Source: Desulfobacterales bacterium
GTDB taxonomy: Bacteria > Desulfobacterota > Desulfobacteria > Desulfobacterales > UBA11574
Reading direction: 5' to 3'
Length of the DNA stretch: 64,000 nucleotides
NCBI GenBank assembly: GCA_022340885.1
Contig: JAJDND010000085.1
Span: 41,442 to 105,441 of the forward strand
Below, one piece after another: positions 10,271 through 19,055 of the stretch. Below the pieces are notes generated by a model that had not been told where the DNA came from, did no database searches, and saw nothing but the letters and a program-made list of their open reading frames with translations. Within the stretch, counting starts at the first letter, position 1; each line of letters starts with the position of its first letter. Both the position numbers and the translations under genes were made by a program.

Positions 10271-11983
10271 CTATTTCCTGAAATTATATTCATTGGGGGT
10301 GTTTAATTTTATCAGGGCACCGTATTTTTTGAACAAGACTTCTCCTTTTGGTTGAAATGAAAACATGTTGGCGCCGATATCTTCAAGCTTCTCGACAATC
10401 TGCTTAATATTCTCAGAGCTCGTCAGCGATTCTATCGTTTCTATGGATACTGTTTGATCCTTGGGTTGTGATTCAAGAATCTCATATGCGTCTTCAAATT
10501 CGTCTGCGGCAAACTGAGCGGTTAAAACAATATAGTCGTCCACCCGTTGTTTCGAATCCTTCAATTCCGGCCTTTTGAGAAGAAATGCCTCCATGGTTTT
10601 TCCGGTCAGCGTCATCAATGCTTTGACCTCCTTTACCGGAAACCCCTCGGCATGCCGTCTGCGCGCAACCTCTTGAGCAAACGCTGGAACTATGTACCGT
10701 TCTCTATTTCTTACCGTTGCCGCTATGATTTGATAATTCAACATAATGTGCCACGTCAACAGTTCGCGATCCATCGTCAGGTAATTGGGAAATTGTCGCG
10801 CATTGGCAGATGTGTTTACTTCTTGCACAATGTTTTGAATGATAGGTTCGCGCAAACGGATCAAAAGATCATAGATTCGAGTACTTTTTCTGTAAGCAGG
10901 ACGGTATAGATTGATTTCGTTGCGATACACCCAGTCTTTCGGCTGGCTGGTCATTTTTTCGGTTAAAAATAAAAGGCGTCGCAGTATATGATACCGGGGG
11001 GTCGGTTTCCAGCCCAAAGCCGTGTAGGTTGCCGAAGCATCAATATCCAGCTTCTTATCGATATATTCGGCCATCCACGGCTTTTCGAGCATTTCCTTTC
11101 CAATCATCCATCCCGAAAAAGAAAGAACATAAAATCCCATTCTCACAAGAAATTTGGGAATTCTAAACGATCTTACATCATGTCCGTAATAATAACGGGT
11201 AGCGGTTTTAAAAAGCTCATTGTGGGAAACACTCCCATTAGGACCCGCAATATAAACGCCCAGCTGGGGAAGGATGTCGCTGATGTCGATGACTCTGAGA
11301 AACAATTTAATGAGATCCCGGATATGGATATAGGGAATGGCGGATTCGCCATGACCGGCCACAATTCTCGACATAAACTTGTTTTTGGATAGCCAGTACT
11401 TTAACAGCATATACAACATGGGATATTCGCACCAGTCGCTGTATACAGCCGCCAGACGGACAATGGAACATGGAAAGGATTCCGAATACTCTTTGATTAG
11501 CATTTCTGCGCGCCGCTTGCTGCAGGCATAAGGGAAATCGCCGTCGGCAGGACTTTCTTCGGTTACGGTACTGCCTTCGGGAGGAAAATTGCAAGCCGCC
11601 ACCGAACTGGAAAAGATAAAACGCTTTACTTTCATCATGTTTGACAACTCTAGAAGATAGCGGGTGGCAATGACGTTCACCTGCTCATATACGGGGTTTT
11701 CCTGTAGTGTAAAATCGTAATATCCCGCCAGATGCAAAACATAATCCACGTTTCCGTGATATTGAATGTATTCATATACGTTGAGCAGATCCTTCCACTT
11801 TGTTATATCGGCCTGCAGCCAGTGTATATTACTGCGAAAGGGAATTCCGACCTCTTTTTGACTGCGGCGAGCGATACAGAACAGGCGAAATTTTTCGGAC
11901 ACGGCAAGGACGAAATGCCTGCCGATAAATCCGGAGGCCCCGGTGACCAGTATCCCTGGTAATTTGTTAACCGCGTTACTCAT
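10271..11983 (-). CDS. NAD-dependent epimerase/dehydratase (extended SDR) with C-terminal helical extension
   Basis: GILVTGASGFIGRHF Rossmann motif; paralogue of 56772..58412. Confidence 0.8.
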   Translation of the reverse strand: MSNAVNKLPGILVTGASGFIGRHFVLAVSEKFRLFCIARRSQKEVGIPFRSNIHWLQADITKWKDLLNVYEYIQYHGNVDYVLHLAGYYDFTLQENPVYEQVNVIATRYLLELSNMMKVKRFIFSSSVAACNFPPEGSTVTEESPADGDFPYACSKRRAEMLIKEYSESFPCSIVRLAAVYSDWCEYPMLYMLLKYWLSKNKFMSRIVAGHGESAIPYIHIRDLIKLFLRVIDISDILPQLGVYIAGPNGSVSHNELFKTATRYYYGHDVRSFRIPKFLVRMGFYVLSFSGWMIGKEMLEKPWMAEYIDKKLDIDASATYTALGWKPTPRYHILRRLLFLTEKMTSQPKDWVYRNEINLYRPAYRKSTRIYDLLIRLREPIIQNIVQEVNTSANARQFPNYLTMDRELLTWHIMLNYQIIAATVRNRERYIVPAFAQEVARRRHAEGFPVKEVKALMTLTGKTMEAFLLKRPELKDSKQRVDDYIVLTAQFAADEFEDAYEILESQPKDQTVSIETIESLTSSENIKQIVEKLEDIGANMFSFQPKGEVLFKKYGALIKLNTPNEYNFRK

Positions 11984-12010
11984 ATCGTTGAAAGAACTTT
12001 TTTCGGGTAT

Positions 12011-13510
12011 TTAATTGAAAATGTCTTCATGCGCTAAATCCGGAAGCATAGCGCCGTGTTCCAACAAATTGCGATGCAGTTCAAAACATCGTATCAAATC
12101 ATGCTGAATGTGCCCGAGCCTGGCATCTTTTATGTATCGATAAAGGTAGCCCCTGTAGGCAGGATGAGCACATCTTTCGATAATGATTTTTGCCCTTTGC
12201 ATAGGGCCTAATCCTCTGAGATCCGCCAACCCCTGTTCGGTGACGACGATTTGAACGGAATGCTCGTTGCTGTCCACATGCGGGCACATGGGCACGATAG
12301 AAGATATTCTGCCGCCTTTTGCGATGGAGGGCGTCATGAAAACGGACAAATAGCTGTTTCTCGTAAATTCGCCGCTGCCGCCGATGCCGTTCATGATATC
12401 CATGCCGTACAGGTGCGAAGAATTAACGTTGCCGTAAATATCCATTTCAATGGCCGTGTTCAAAGCGATGACCCCCAGCCTTCGAATAACGCCCGGGTGG
12501 TTGGAAATTTCCTGAGGCCGCAGCACAATTCGCCGGGCAAAAAAATCTATATTGTCGACAAGCTGCTTTAATTTATCAGATGTGATGGTCAAGCTGGTGG
12601 CGCTGGCGCCCAGAAGCTTCTCTTCAGCCATGAGATCCACCATGGCATCCTGAAAAACTTCAGAATACACGCTAAACGGAGGGATATCCGGATGGCGACC
12701 CAAAGTGGCCAACATGCCGTTGGCAACATTGCCGACCCCTGACTGGATCGGCAGTAAGGTCTTGGGAATCCTTCCGCTATGCATCTCTCCCAAGAAAAAC
12801 TGAACCACATGTTCGGCGATTTGGCAACTGATGTCATCCGGCGCCCCGAATTCAGTCACATTGTCGGGCTCGCGGCTTTCCACGAGGCCAATGACTTTTT
12901 GGGGATCGACAACTGCATAGGGGAAACCGATACGCGTCAGGGGGTCGTAAATATGTATGGGATACCGCTTGGGCGGCGGAGGCATCACCACGATGTCCGC
13001 CATCTCGCGAAGCCGTTCAGATTGATGACGGTTGATTTCAATGATGACTTTTTCAGCGTATCGAAGATATGTCGGAGAAGCCCCGATGGACGTCGTCAGA
13101 AATACTCGTCCGTCTGATGTTATTTCCGTGGCTTCCACCACCGCCACATTGATTCGACCGAAAAAACCTTCGGACACGGCCTGCGGAACGTGGGAAAGGT
13201 GCATGTCCACATATTCGACCTCCTGGCGATTGATCTGTCTACGCAGTACCGATCCCGACTGATACGGCGCCCGCCATGAAACAGCTTCCGCTTGGGCCAG
13301 CTCATCATCGATGATACGTCCGCTGGAAGCGCCGGTCAGCACCCTCACTTTGAAACGATTTCCTTTTTCGTGTTCATCGTGGGCGCGAGAGGCAATGGCT
13401 CGCGGTACAACTTTTGCAGCACCGGCAGGGCTGAACCCGCTAAACGAAACCGTATCGCCATCCCTTATGTATGATGCAGCTTCATCCGGTGTTAAAATGG
13501 GATAGCTCAT
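12011..13510 (-). CDS. Acetyl-CoA hydrolase/transferase family (CoA-transferase)
   Basis: 499 aa; GDTVSFSGFSPAGAAKVVP, LPIQSGVGNVANGML, MNGIGGSGEFTRNSYLS, VVTEQGLADLRG. Confidence 0.85.
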   Translation of the reverse strand: MSYPILTPDEAASYIRDGDTVSFSGFSPAGAAKVVPRAIASRAHDEHEKGNRFKVRVLTGASSGRIIDDELAQAEAVSWRAPYQSGSVLRRQINRQEVEYVDMHLSHVPQAVSEGFFGRINVAVVEATEITSDGRVFLTTSIGASPTYLRYAEKVIIEINRHQSERLREMADIVVMPPPPKRYPIHIYDPLTRIGFPYAVVDPQKVIGLVESREPDNVTEFGAPDDISCQIAEHVVQFFLGEMHSGRIPKTLLPIQSGVGNVANGMLATLGRHPDIPPFSVYSEVFQDAMVDLMAEEKLLGASATSLTITSDKLKQLVDNIDFFARRIVLRPQEISNHPGVIRRLGVIALNTAIEMDIYGNVNSSHLYGMDIMNGIGGSGEFTRNSYLSVFMTPSIAKGGRISSIVPMCPHVDSNEHSVQIVVTEQGLADLRGLGPMQRAKIIIERCAHPAYRGYLYRYIKDARLGHIQHDLIRCFELHRNLLEHGAMLPDLAHEDIFN

Positions 13511-13544
13511 TAAAAGTATCCTCGCTTTATCGTATAAGAATTGC

Positions 13545-13955
13545 TCATACCTTCTCGGATTCCGGCTTGTTTAAGGCATGAAACATAAATGCCGATGAAA
13601 TGTTGCCGTTTTTAAGGACCTCATCGATGGCCTGTTTGAGGCTGATCATTGAACGATGGCCATCAATAATGTAGATAAGTACCGGAAGGTCCGGAACCTT
13701 TTTCTTGATTTCGTTTAAAACCTGCCAGCTGTCAAAACTTTCAGAATGAAGTCCCAAAAGCACCAAATCCGGTCGCGCATCTTTAATATATTCCCAGATC
13801 GACCCGATGGTATTTAACGTTACGACTTGAAAGTTCTCAATGGCCAGTTCTTTATATAGCGCCGAGAGAATATCCTTTTTGTCGTCGACGATTAGAATTT
13901 TGGGCATATTTAATTTTCCGTCCATTCGAATGAATATGGGGATAAAATCGTGCAA
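13545..13955 (-). CDS. Receiver-domain protein (start probably internal at MPKILIVDD)
   Basis: ILIVDDKKDIL...LVLLGLHSESFD. Confidence 0.75.
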   Translation of the reverse strand: MHDFIPIFIRMDGKLNMPKILIVDDKKDILSALYKELAIENFQVVTLNTIGSIWEYIKDARPDLVLLGLHSESFDSWQVLNEIKKKVPDLPVLIYIIDGHRSMISLKQAIDEVLKNGNISSAFMFHALNKPESEKV

Positions 13956-14052
13956 CGATTTTATGAAAATCGGTGATACCGATCAGTTTGACGAAAGACA
14001 CCCTGCATTTGTTTAAAAAAAGATGCGGGCACGGATTTCTTTATAAGCTTCC

Positions 14053-14067
14053 GCAAAAAACATGCCA
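14053..14067 (-). promoter_or_regulatory. Sigma54 -24/-12 element
   Basis: Minus strand TGGCATGTTTTTTGC; upstream of 13545..13955. Confidence 0.75.
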
Positions 14068-14151
14068 TAACGGAAAATTTAATAATATATGCTTTTACAA
14101 TGGGTTATTTAATCTATCTCTTTCCATTGAAATCGGATCTGTGTCGATATT

Positions 14152-14168
14152 TTTTTCAGAATGTAAAG
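14152..14168 (-). promoter_or_regulatory. Degenerate UAS TTTTTCA-GAA-TGTAAAG
   Basis: Same position class, 84 bp upstream; two mismatches in the dyad; TGTCG tag on promoter-proximal side. Confidence 0.5.
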
Positions 14169-14240
14169 AAAACTGATTGCGGTTGAAAAATCATAAATGG
14201 AAAACCGGAGAGATGGGGTATTTGTTTAGAAGTGGTTTCA

Positions 14241-14633
14241 TTAATGGGTGGCAGCATATTGCCCTTGATCGAGTTTATCTTCTGCCTCCTGCATATCTCT
14301 TGCATTTTCTACCGCGAAACAGGCTTTTAAGTTGAAAAGATTTTGTTGAAAGAAATCAGCGTCGGTATTGTTTTTTCCGACGAGAACGATTCTCCCGGCA
14401 CCATACGCATAAATTAAATCCACGGTATTAAACAATAGATCAAGATCATTTTGACGAACACCCGTTTTTTTATCCAAGACAGCGATACATGAGAAGTTAT
14501 AGGCCAAGTCCCCGCAGGCACTTTCGATAATATTCACGTATTCTGTTATATCATTTGAATTGCCTTCTTTTAAAATGACATACATTCTATTTTTTATGGG
14601 ATTTATATGAACATAATGCATATGAATCTCCAT
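14241..14633 (-). CDS. Hypothetical protein, possibly STAS-like
   Basis: 130 aa ORF preceded by a sigma54-like element and UAS. Confidence 0.5.
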   Translation of the reverse strand: MEIHMHYVHINPIKNRMYVILKEGNSNDITEYVNIIESACGDLAYNFSCIAVLDKKTGVRQNDLDLLFNTVDLIYAYGAGRIVLVGKNNTDADFFQQNLFNLKACFAVENARDMQEAEDKLDQGQYAATH

Positions 14634-14790
14634 AGACTTTTTGATATGGTCTATTTCATTAGATTTGAATTATTCTCTGCTTGCCGATTTTTCTTTTGTT
14701 CATTAGGTCCCACAGTTTCTTCTGTGGGAGTCTCATAAAATCGTTACACGATTTTATTTTGATTTCAAATTCTCAAAATAAAAATAAGTT

Positions 14791-14805
14791 ACAATTTTCA
14801 TGCCA
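14791..14805 (-). promoter_or_regulatory. Sigma54-like element (one mismatch at -12)
   Basis: Minus strand TGGCATGAAAATTGT; upstream of 14241..14633. Confidence 0.6.
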
Positions 14806-14914
14806 AGACTAAACTTCAAAATCGTTATTTTTTTAACCGGCTAATAATATGAGCAAACTCCCGTTAAACAGAATTTCGTGTTTCCGATAACGAATGGGTA
14901 TTGATGTCGGTTTT

Positions 14915-14931
14915 TTTTACAGCGTGTAAAA
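14915..14931 (-). promoter_or_regulatory. UAS palindrome TTTTACA-GCG-TGTAAAA
   Basis: Perfect dyad, 109 bp upstream of 14791..14805. Confidence 0.85.
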
Positions 14932-15001
14932 CGCTAACTCAAGCTTTGTCAGCCCGATTGCGATCGATGCCGGTAAACCGCGGTGGTCCGGAATTTTTTT
15001 A

Positions 15002-15016
15002 TGGTATGATTCTTGC
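15002..15016 (+). promoter_or_regulatory. Possible divergent sigma54 element
   Basis: TGGTATGATTCTTGC, correct spacing, one mismatch; upstream of 15086..15565. Confidence 0.5.
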
Positions 15017-15085
15017 TGTCTACTAGTAGCGAATTAGAGGGCTTATATCTGTAAATGGATCAAAAATGAATATTGGAGGTCTCCT

Positions 15086-15565
15086 ATGAGCCTTGAAAAA
15101 ATAACGGACATCCTGCGAATGTCTGATCTCTTTTGCGAACTCTCCGACAATGAACTGCAGTCCATCGCTGAACTGTGCCGAATTGAAGAATTTGAAGCCG
15201 GAGACATCATATATCGACAAGGCAGCGTCGGAACAAAATTATATATTTTAGCCAAAGGGCGTGTCATTCTTGAAAGAGAGATTGACCTCGGGGGCACCCG
15301 CAAGGCCAAGCTGAATGTCTTTTCCCTTATGGAACGGACAAATAGGCGGGTGATGGGAAGCTGGTATACGCTCATTGGGGAGCAACATGTGCATATGTGC
15401 TCTGCTATATGCGAAAAACCAACGAAGATGGTCTCCGTCGGCTGTTTTAATCTTAGAAGCGCCATGGTTCAGGATTCAACGATTCGGATCAAAATCTTGG
15501 AACAGCTCGTTTTGTTGCTTCGAGATCGAATACTCAGTTCTTATGAAGCCATTGATACCCTGTAA
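15086..15565 (+). CDS. Cyclic-nucleotide-binding domain protein without HTH
   Basis: 159 aa; FEAGDIIYRQGSVGTKLYILAKGRVIL; RBS-like ggaggt upstream. Confidence 0.8.
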   Translation: MSLEKITDILRMSDLFCELSDNELQSIAELCRIEEFEAGDIIYRQGSVGTKLYILAKGRVILEREIDLGGTRKAKLNVFSLMERTNRRVMGSWYTLIGEQHVHMCSAICEKPTKMVSVGCFNLRSAMVQDSTIRIKILEQLVLLLRDRILSSYEAIDTL

Positions 15566-15670
15566 TATTGAAATAAAACGTTAGAGAGGCTCGAACATGA
15601 AAAGAGGTGACAGCCATAAGGTTTGCCGGCTACCACCTCTTTTACGCTACCTTCCCCCTTCCTCTATGCG

Positions 15671-15883
15671 TTAGTCTCTTTCATATTTGAAGGAAAGCTT
15701 TACCCTGGCGCGATAAGCCGCCACTTTCCCATTTTCGATCTTCAAATCCAGTTTGGTAATTTCCGCGATTCTAAGATCTTTGAGCGTACCTGAAGCCGTT
15801 TCCACTGCATTTCTAGCGGCATCATCCCATGAAGAACGGCTGGTTCCCACCAGTTCAATGATTTTATATACGCTGTCTGCCAT
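15671..15883 (-). CDS. Dodecin-family flavin-binding protein
   Basis: MADSVYKIIELVGTSRSSWDDAARNAVETASGTLKDLRIAEI...KLSFKYERD; start trimmed from the ORF track. Confidence 0.9.
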   Translation of the reverse strand: MADSVYKIIELVGTSRSSWDDAARNAVETASGTLKDLRIAEITKLDLKIENGKVAAYRARVKLSFKYERD

Positions 15884-15935
15884 AACGAATCTCCTTTTAT
15901 TGTCATTTAATCCATCTTTTTTCACCTGTTAATGT

Positions 15936-16418
15936 TTATCCCGGTAGCGCCGTGATGGTTGCAGGGTCTTGTACCATGCCATAAAGCTGCCTTTTGACGC
16001 TTTTATAGCGTTCGAAATAGACCTTGGCGATTTCTTTTAAAAAAAGATATCCGATTTGATAATCTTTATGGAAGAGATCAAACAGGTCATCCGCGTTTAT
16101 GGCCATCACCTCAGAATCTTCCATACAGACGGCATTCAGCGTATACTCCTGGGGCTTCATAAAACATGCCGCACCGAACAACTCGCCTTTACTCCTGTTT
16201 TCAAAGGAAATGTCAATGCCTTTTCCCGGATCGATCTTTCGCAGTTTCACCCAGCCCTTGCAAACGATATAAATCTGGTTGGCACGATCACCTTCCTTGT
16301 AGATCTGAGTTCCTTTTTTGAAGGTTTTTTTCTCCGTGACTTTCAAGAGTTTCTCTAACTGATTATCTGAAAACGCATGAAAGAAATCGAATTTTTTGAA
16401 ATCCATAATTGCTTTCAT
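15936..16418 (-). CDS. Cyclic-nucleotide-binding domain protein without HTH
   Basis: FKKGTQIYKEGDRANQIYIVCKGWVKL...KGELFGAACFM. Confidence 0.85.
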   Translation of the reverse strand: MKAIMDFKKFDFFHAFSDNQLEKLLKVTEKKTFKKGTQIYKEGDRANQIYIVCKGWVKLRKIDPGKGIDISFENRSKGELFGAACFMKPQEYTLNAVCMEDSEVMAINADDLFDLFHKDYQIGYLFLKEIAKVYFERYKSVKRQLYGMVQDPATITALPG

Positions 16419-16459
16419 AATGAACCTCCTTTTTAAAATTGGTTTAGCTTATATGAGAA

Positions 16460-17398
16460 TTAGGTCACAACCCATACCGCTCTTCTTCTGATAATGCTGA
16501 TGACTTTATTGCTCACTCTACCCAGCAAAAATTCCTGGACCTTGGATAAGCCCCTTCGGCCTAAAACGATGGTACCGTAATCTCCCTCTCTGGCTTCCTT
16601 AATGATCGCTTCTGCCCGGCTGGGGACGCCGGAAACCAGTTTGGTCGTTATTTGACCGGGTGCAAATCCGGCGTCTTCCAAACGGCGCTTTGCATTGTCG
16701 AATACAGCCTTTGCACCGGCTTCAGCTTCCTCTAAGCTTTCTTTGGAGAAAAATAGATGCGCAATCCCGGAATGAATGGATTGACCGCCTCGGATGACGT
16801 GAAACAGGTTTATTTTGAACTCGAAACCACCCAGAATCTGCGCAACATAATCTACAGCCCGAATGGCATTTTCCGAGTTGTCTACGGCCACGAGGAATTT
16901 GTTGTCAGGGGGTATTTCGCCGATCATCAACACCGGCAGGAAAGTCACTTTTTCAACGATTTTTTTCGCAACGCTTCCAACAATGACCTCTTTATAGGTG
17001 CCCATGCCCCTTCGTCCGATAATAACGGCATTATATCCATTCTCGGCTTCTTTGACGATGTCTCTCGCAATACCTTCTTTTTTGTTGTGAATCCGCATTG
17101 AAACGGCATCTGAAGAAAAACCCGAATGGAGAAGCTTTTGCTTTGCATTTTCCATGGCGTTTTGAATCTCTTTTTTTTGCTGCATTTCCCACGCCCTGAC
17201 TTCCCGGGCGGATCGACTGAATTGGGGATCTTTTCCGAGATCCAAATATGCCTCGGGTATACCGCTGAAAACATTAAAAAGCACTATCTTCATTTTATGA
17301 AAGGGGGTGAGTCCGCTGATATAATTTATCGCATGGAAAGCATGTTCGGAACCGTCAAATGTCAGTAGAATTTTTTGTTGAAATTGCGTCTTCATCAT
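16460..17398 (-). CDS. Tandem universal stress protein (two UspA domains)
   Basis: Two copies of G-x2-G-x9-G motif (GRRGMGTYKEVIVGSVAKKIV; GRRGLSKVQEFLLGRVSNKVI). Confidence 0.9.
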   Translation of the reverse strand: MMKTQFQQKILLTFDGSEHAFHAINYISGLTPFHKMKIVLFNVFSGIPEAYLDLGKDPQFSRSAREVRAWEMQQKKEIQNAMENAKQKLLHSGFSSDAVSMRIHNKKEGIARDIVKEAENGYNAVIIGRRGMGTYKEVIVGSVAKKIVEKVTFLPVLMIGEIPPDNKFLVAVDNSENAIRAVDYVAQILGGFEFKINLFHVIRGGQSIHSGIAHLFFSKESLEEAEAGAKAVFDNAKRRLEDAGFAPGQITTKLVSGVPSRAEAIIKEAREGDYGTIVLGRRGLSKVQEFLLGRVSNKVISIIRRRAVWVVT

Positions 17399-17514
17399 GA
17401 TCCTTCCTTTCCCGGAGCAAGGGATAGATGCCGCCTATTATTCCAATAATCCAATAGAAAGAGACGACCGAATTTGAAATGCAAAGAGCCTTGATATCTG
17501 TTGAATAACAAGAA

Positions 17515-17529
17515 GCAATAACTATTCCA
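17515..17529 (-). promoter_or_regulatory. Sigma54-like element (one mismatch at -24)
   Basis: Minus strand TGGAATAGTTATTGC; upstream of 16460..17398. Confidence 0.65.
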
Positions 17530-17635
17530 GAAATAAAATTGTCGGCAGTAATAATATAGGGCGCTGTAATAATAGGAAATTGATCTTGTTGTGATGAAAT
17601 GTTGTGCGAGAATTGAAAAACAGCCTGTCGGATAT

Positions 17636-17652
17636 TTTTACAACGTGTAAAA
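17636..17652 (-). promoter_or_regulatory. UAS palindrome TTTTACA-ACG-TGTAAAA
   Basis: Perfect dyad, 106 bp upstream of 17515..17529. Confidence 0.85.
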
Positions 17653-17684
17653 GGAATTTTTAAAGTTCGGCAATGCGATCTTCT

Positions 17685-17701
17685 TTTTACAGTTTGTAAA
17701 A
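17685..17701 (+). promoter_or_regulatory. UAS palindrome TTTTACA-GTT-TGTAAAA (opposite orientation)
   Basis: Perfect dyad, 104 bp upstream of plus-strand promoter 17806..17820. Confidence 0.85.
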
Positions 17702-17805
17702 AAACCGGACAGATCCGGTAATCGGCTTAATTTTTTTTTTGGAATTTATGACAATATTAAAAGTTAATTCATATACATACATTATTCTCCCCTTTTATCT
17801 CCCCA

Positions 17806-17820
17806 TGGCATAATAGTTGC
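17806..17820 (+). promoter_or_regulatory. Sigma54 -24/-12 element
   Basis: TGGCATAATAGTTGC; upstream of 17916..18698. Confidence 0.85.
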
Positions 17821-17915
17821 AAAAATAGTCTTCAAATAGCTACGTGAACATGTAATTGCTTAGCCTTTTGAAAATCGATCGATTCAGACAAGGTTATGAT
17901 TCTAAAAGGAGGTAT

Positions 17916-18698
17916 ATGATGGCAATACAAATCGGAGGTGTAAAATACATTCCGGGAATGTACGAAAAAAAAAGGCCGACCGGCTCACAACTGGCGGATA
18001 AGTATTTTCGTGATATGGACCAAAAATGGATCGAACGGAAACAAAAAGAAAAAAGACCCGAAATTTTTCCGACAATCTGTTTTTCTCGAAAAATTGGTGT
18101 CGGCGCCTTGGAGATTGCAGATATTCTTGCAAAAAAGATTAACTATAGTGTGGTTGACAGGGGACTGCTGATGCACATCGCCCAGGAAGCGAAACTCAGC
18201 GAAAAAACTGTCTCCTATTTCGATGAACGGTATCCCGGTGTTTTGAATGAATTTGCCAAACTGCTCTTCGGTGAAAAATCGTTTATCAAAAGCGACTATA
18301 GCCGGCATCTGGCGAATGTCGTGCTTTCGATTGCCGGTTTGGAACCCACCATTTTTGTGGGCAGGGGAACCCATTTAATCCTTCCCCGGGACCGCGTGCT
18401 GGCTATCAGATGCATCTGTTCGGACGAGCACCGGACCGAGCGGTTGGCCAGAATCCTTAATGTCGGAAAAAAAGCCGCCGCCTCAAAACTGCCCCAGATC
18501 GATAAAGAACAAAGTGAATTTTTTAAAAAGGTTTTCAGCAAAAAAGAAGCCCTTCCATACGAGTTCGATATGGTGATCAATTGCGACTATATCAGCAATA
18601 CACAAGATGCGGCGGAAATCGTTGAACTGGCCTTTAAGAAAAAGTTTGCCGAAGAACTTTCATCTTCCGGCTGGACCGAAACAGCAAAGGCATCTTAG
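17916..18698 (+). CDS. Cytidylate kinase-like family protein
   Basis: FSRKIGVGALEIADILAKKINYSVVDRGLL...FVGRGTHLIL; start chosen at MMAIQIGG after aaaaggaggt. Confidence 0.7.
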   Translation: MMAIQIGGVKYIPGMYEKKRPTGSQLADKYFRDMDQKWIERKQKEKRPEIFPTICFSRKIGVGALEIADILAKKINYSVVDRGLLMHIAQEAKLSEKTVSYFDERYPGVLNEFAKLLFGEKSFIKSDYSRHLANVVLSIAGLEPTIFVGRGTHLILPRDRVLAIRCICSDEHRTERLARILNVGKKAAASKLPQIDKEQSEFFKKVFSKKEALPYEFDMVINCDYISNTQDAAEIVELAFKKKFAEELSSSGWTETAKAS

Positions 18699-18713
18699 TC
18701 GGGAGCGCACAAA

Positions 18714-18756
18714 AAAACAAAGCACGAAAAGAAGAAGTTTCGTGCTTTGTTTGTTT
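18714..18756 (+). terminator. Rho-independent terminator after 17916..18698
   Basis: ACAAAGCACGAAA-agaagaag-TTTCGTGCTTTGT followed by TTGTTT. Confidence 0.75.
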
Positions 18757-18768
18757 AAGGTCAATTAG

Positions 18769-18907
18769 TGCCCGTCGATAAATGAGGATTTTTGCTCAAG
18801 ATCAAGGCTTGCGAAAAAAATAACCGCAGGCATATGTTTAATATTCCGAGGATTATTTTTTGAGCATAACGCAGAGATTGGGCAAAAAGACCATTTATTG
18901 ACGGACA
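18769..18907 (+). repeat. Structured hairpin repeat, third terminal-stem type
   Basis: Termini TGCCCGTCGATAAATG.../...CATTTATTGACGGACA pair; core CCGCAGGCATATGTTTAATATTCCGAGGA flanked by pairing AAAAAAATAA/TTATTTTTT. Confidence 0.75.
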
Positions 18908-18909
18908 AT

Positions 18910-19055
18910 AGAAGTGGTTTCAAAACCTTCAATCGGGTTTAATGTCAAGGCGGACTGAGACGGGAAACCGCAGGAATATCGTGAATATTTCGAGGATTGA
19001 ACGGCGCAGTCCAACACAGAGATTGAGCCCGAGGGGAGGTTTTGAAACCACTTCT
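18910..19055 (+). repeat. Structured hairpin repeat, AGAAGTGGTTTC type
   Basis: AGAAGTGGTTTCAAAACCT...AGGTTTTGAAACCACTTCT; core CCGCAGGAATATCGTGAATATTTCGAGGA. Confidence 0.85.
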
